This document shows positions 34,237-34,302 of a DNA stretch of 34,302 bases, piece after piece. How positions within the stretch are numbered: the first letter of the stretch is position 1; each line of letters opens with the position of its first letter. The translations under genes were made by a program, and so were the position numbers. The stretch is from an uncultured Prevotellaceae bacterium. Lineage in GTDB: Bacteria; Bacteroidota; Bacteroidia; Bacteroidales; Bacteroidaceae. The stretch covers positions 1 through 34,302 of the forward strand of contig ONSV01000041.1 in the NCBI GenBank assembly GCA_900320585.1, in the 5' to 3' direction. The notes under the pieces are model-generated. The model ran no database searches. It was not told the DNA's origin and worked only from the letters and a program-made list of their open reading frames with translations.

Positions 34237-34251
34237 AACTTATTTGTCGAA

Positions 34252-34302
34252 TTAGAATTTGATACTAGCACCAATCAGATAAGTACGAGACGGTGGATAA
34301 AG
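34252..34302 (-). CDS. SusC-type outer-membrane transporter, last 16 residues only
   Basis: Only the C-terminal end is in the window: LYPPSRTYLIGASIKF followed by TAA. The PPSRTYxxGxxxxF ending is characteristic of SusC barrels, with the terminal phenylalanine needed for outer-membrane insertion. Its place 15 bp before SusD confirms the call. Nothing can be said about the rest of the protein. Confidence 0.85.
   Translation of the reverse strand, partial: LYPPSRTYLIGASIKF

Overview
The window looks like a chromosome segment from an anaerobic gut or rumen Bacteroidales, most likely Prevotella/Segatella. The reasons are two SusC/SusD outer-membrane pairs, many secreted or lipoprotein glycosidases and esterases, promoters of the Bacteroidetes type (TTTG, 19 bases, TAnnTTYG), no Shine-Dalgarno-like spacing before the starts, and a Bacteroides-type tryptophanase. 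It is a glycan-utilisation region carrying several transcription units. No RNA genes, insertion sequences, phage genes or CRISPR arrays were seen.

Layout. (1) 1-6474 (+): an operon with the C-terminal end of a right-handed beta-helix protein, an MFS sugar-porter-type transporter, a DHDPS/N-acetylneuraminate-lyase-family aldolase, a sodium:solute symporter, and a GH78-like alpha-L-rhamnosidase without a signal peptide. (2) 6566-7183 (-): a small secreted protein of unknown function. (3) 7391-13861 (+): a secreted alpha-glucuronidase-like TIM-barrel protein and a 1256-residue protein that joins a GH43-like propeller, a GH2 hydrolase and a malectin-like domain. (4) 14074-17661 (-): a CE1-like esterase followed by a GH3 lipoprotein. 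(5) 17876-18805 (+): an alpha/beta-hydrolase esterase with its own terminator. (6) 18990-23337 (+): a SusC that lacks the usual N-terminal extension, and its SusD. (7) 23423-24796 (-): tryptophanase behind a leader of about 300 nt. (8) 25225-31422 (-): two tandem copies of an uncharacterised two-gene module, each a polytopic membrane protein followed by a beta-propeller lipoprotein with one CxxCH motif. (9) 31495-34302 (-): a second SusC (only its last 16 residues), a SusD and a small lipoprotein.

How it fits together. Regions 1 to 6 read as dismantling of a decorated plant cell-wall glycan. SusC/D would capture and import it, esterases would remove acyl groups, and the GH3, GH43/GH2 and glucuronidase-like enzymes would trim it outside the cytoplasm. 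The two inner-membrane transporters, the aldolase and the cytoplasmic rhamnosidase-like enzyme would finish the products. The exact glycan cannot be fixed from sequence alone. Perfect or near-perfect 11-16 bp hairpins close most transcription units.

The strongest candidate for an undescribed system is the duplicated membrane-protein/CxxCH-propeller module at 25225-31422. Its four genes are packed with 3-7 bp gaps or a 4-bp overlap, the two copies are clearly paralogous but diverged, and I know of no described function for it. Secondary points are the SusC form, the GH43-GH2-malectin fusion, the tryptophanase leader with a 25-codon ORF, and a dispersed octamer-based repeat.
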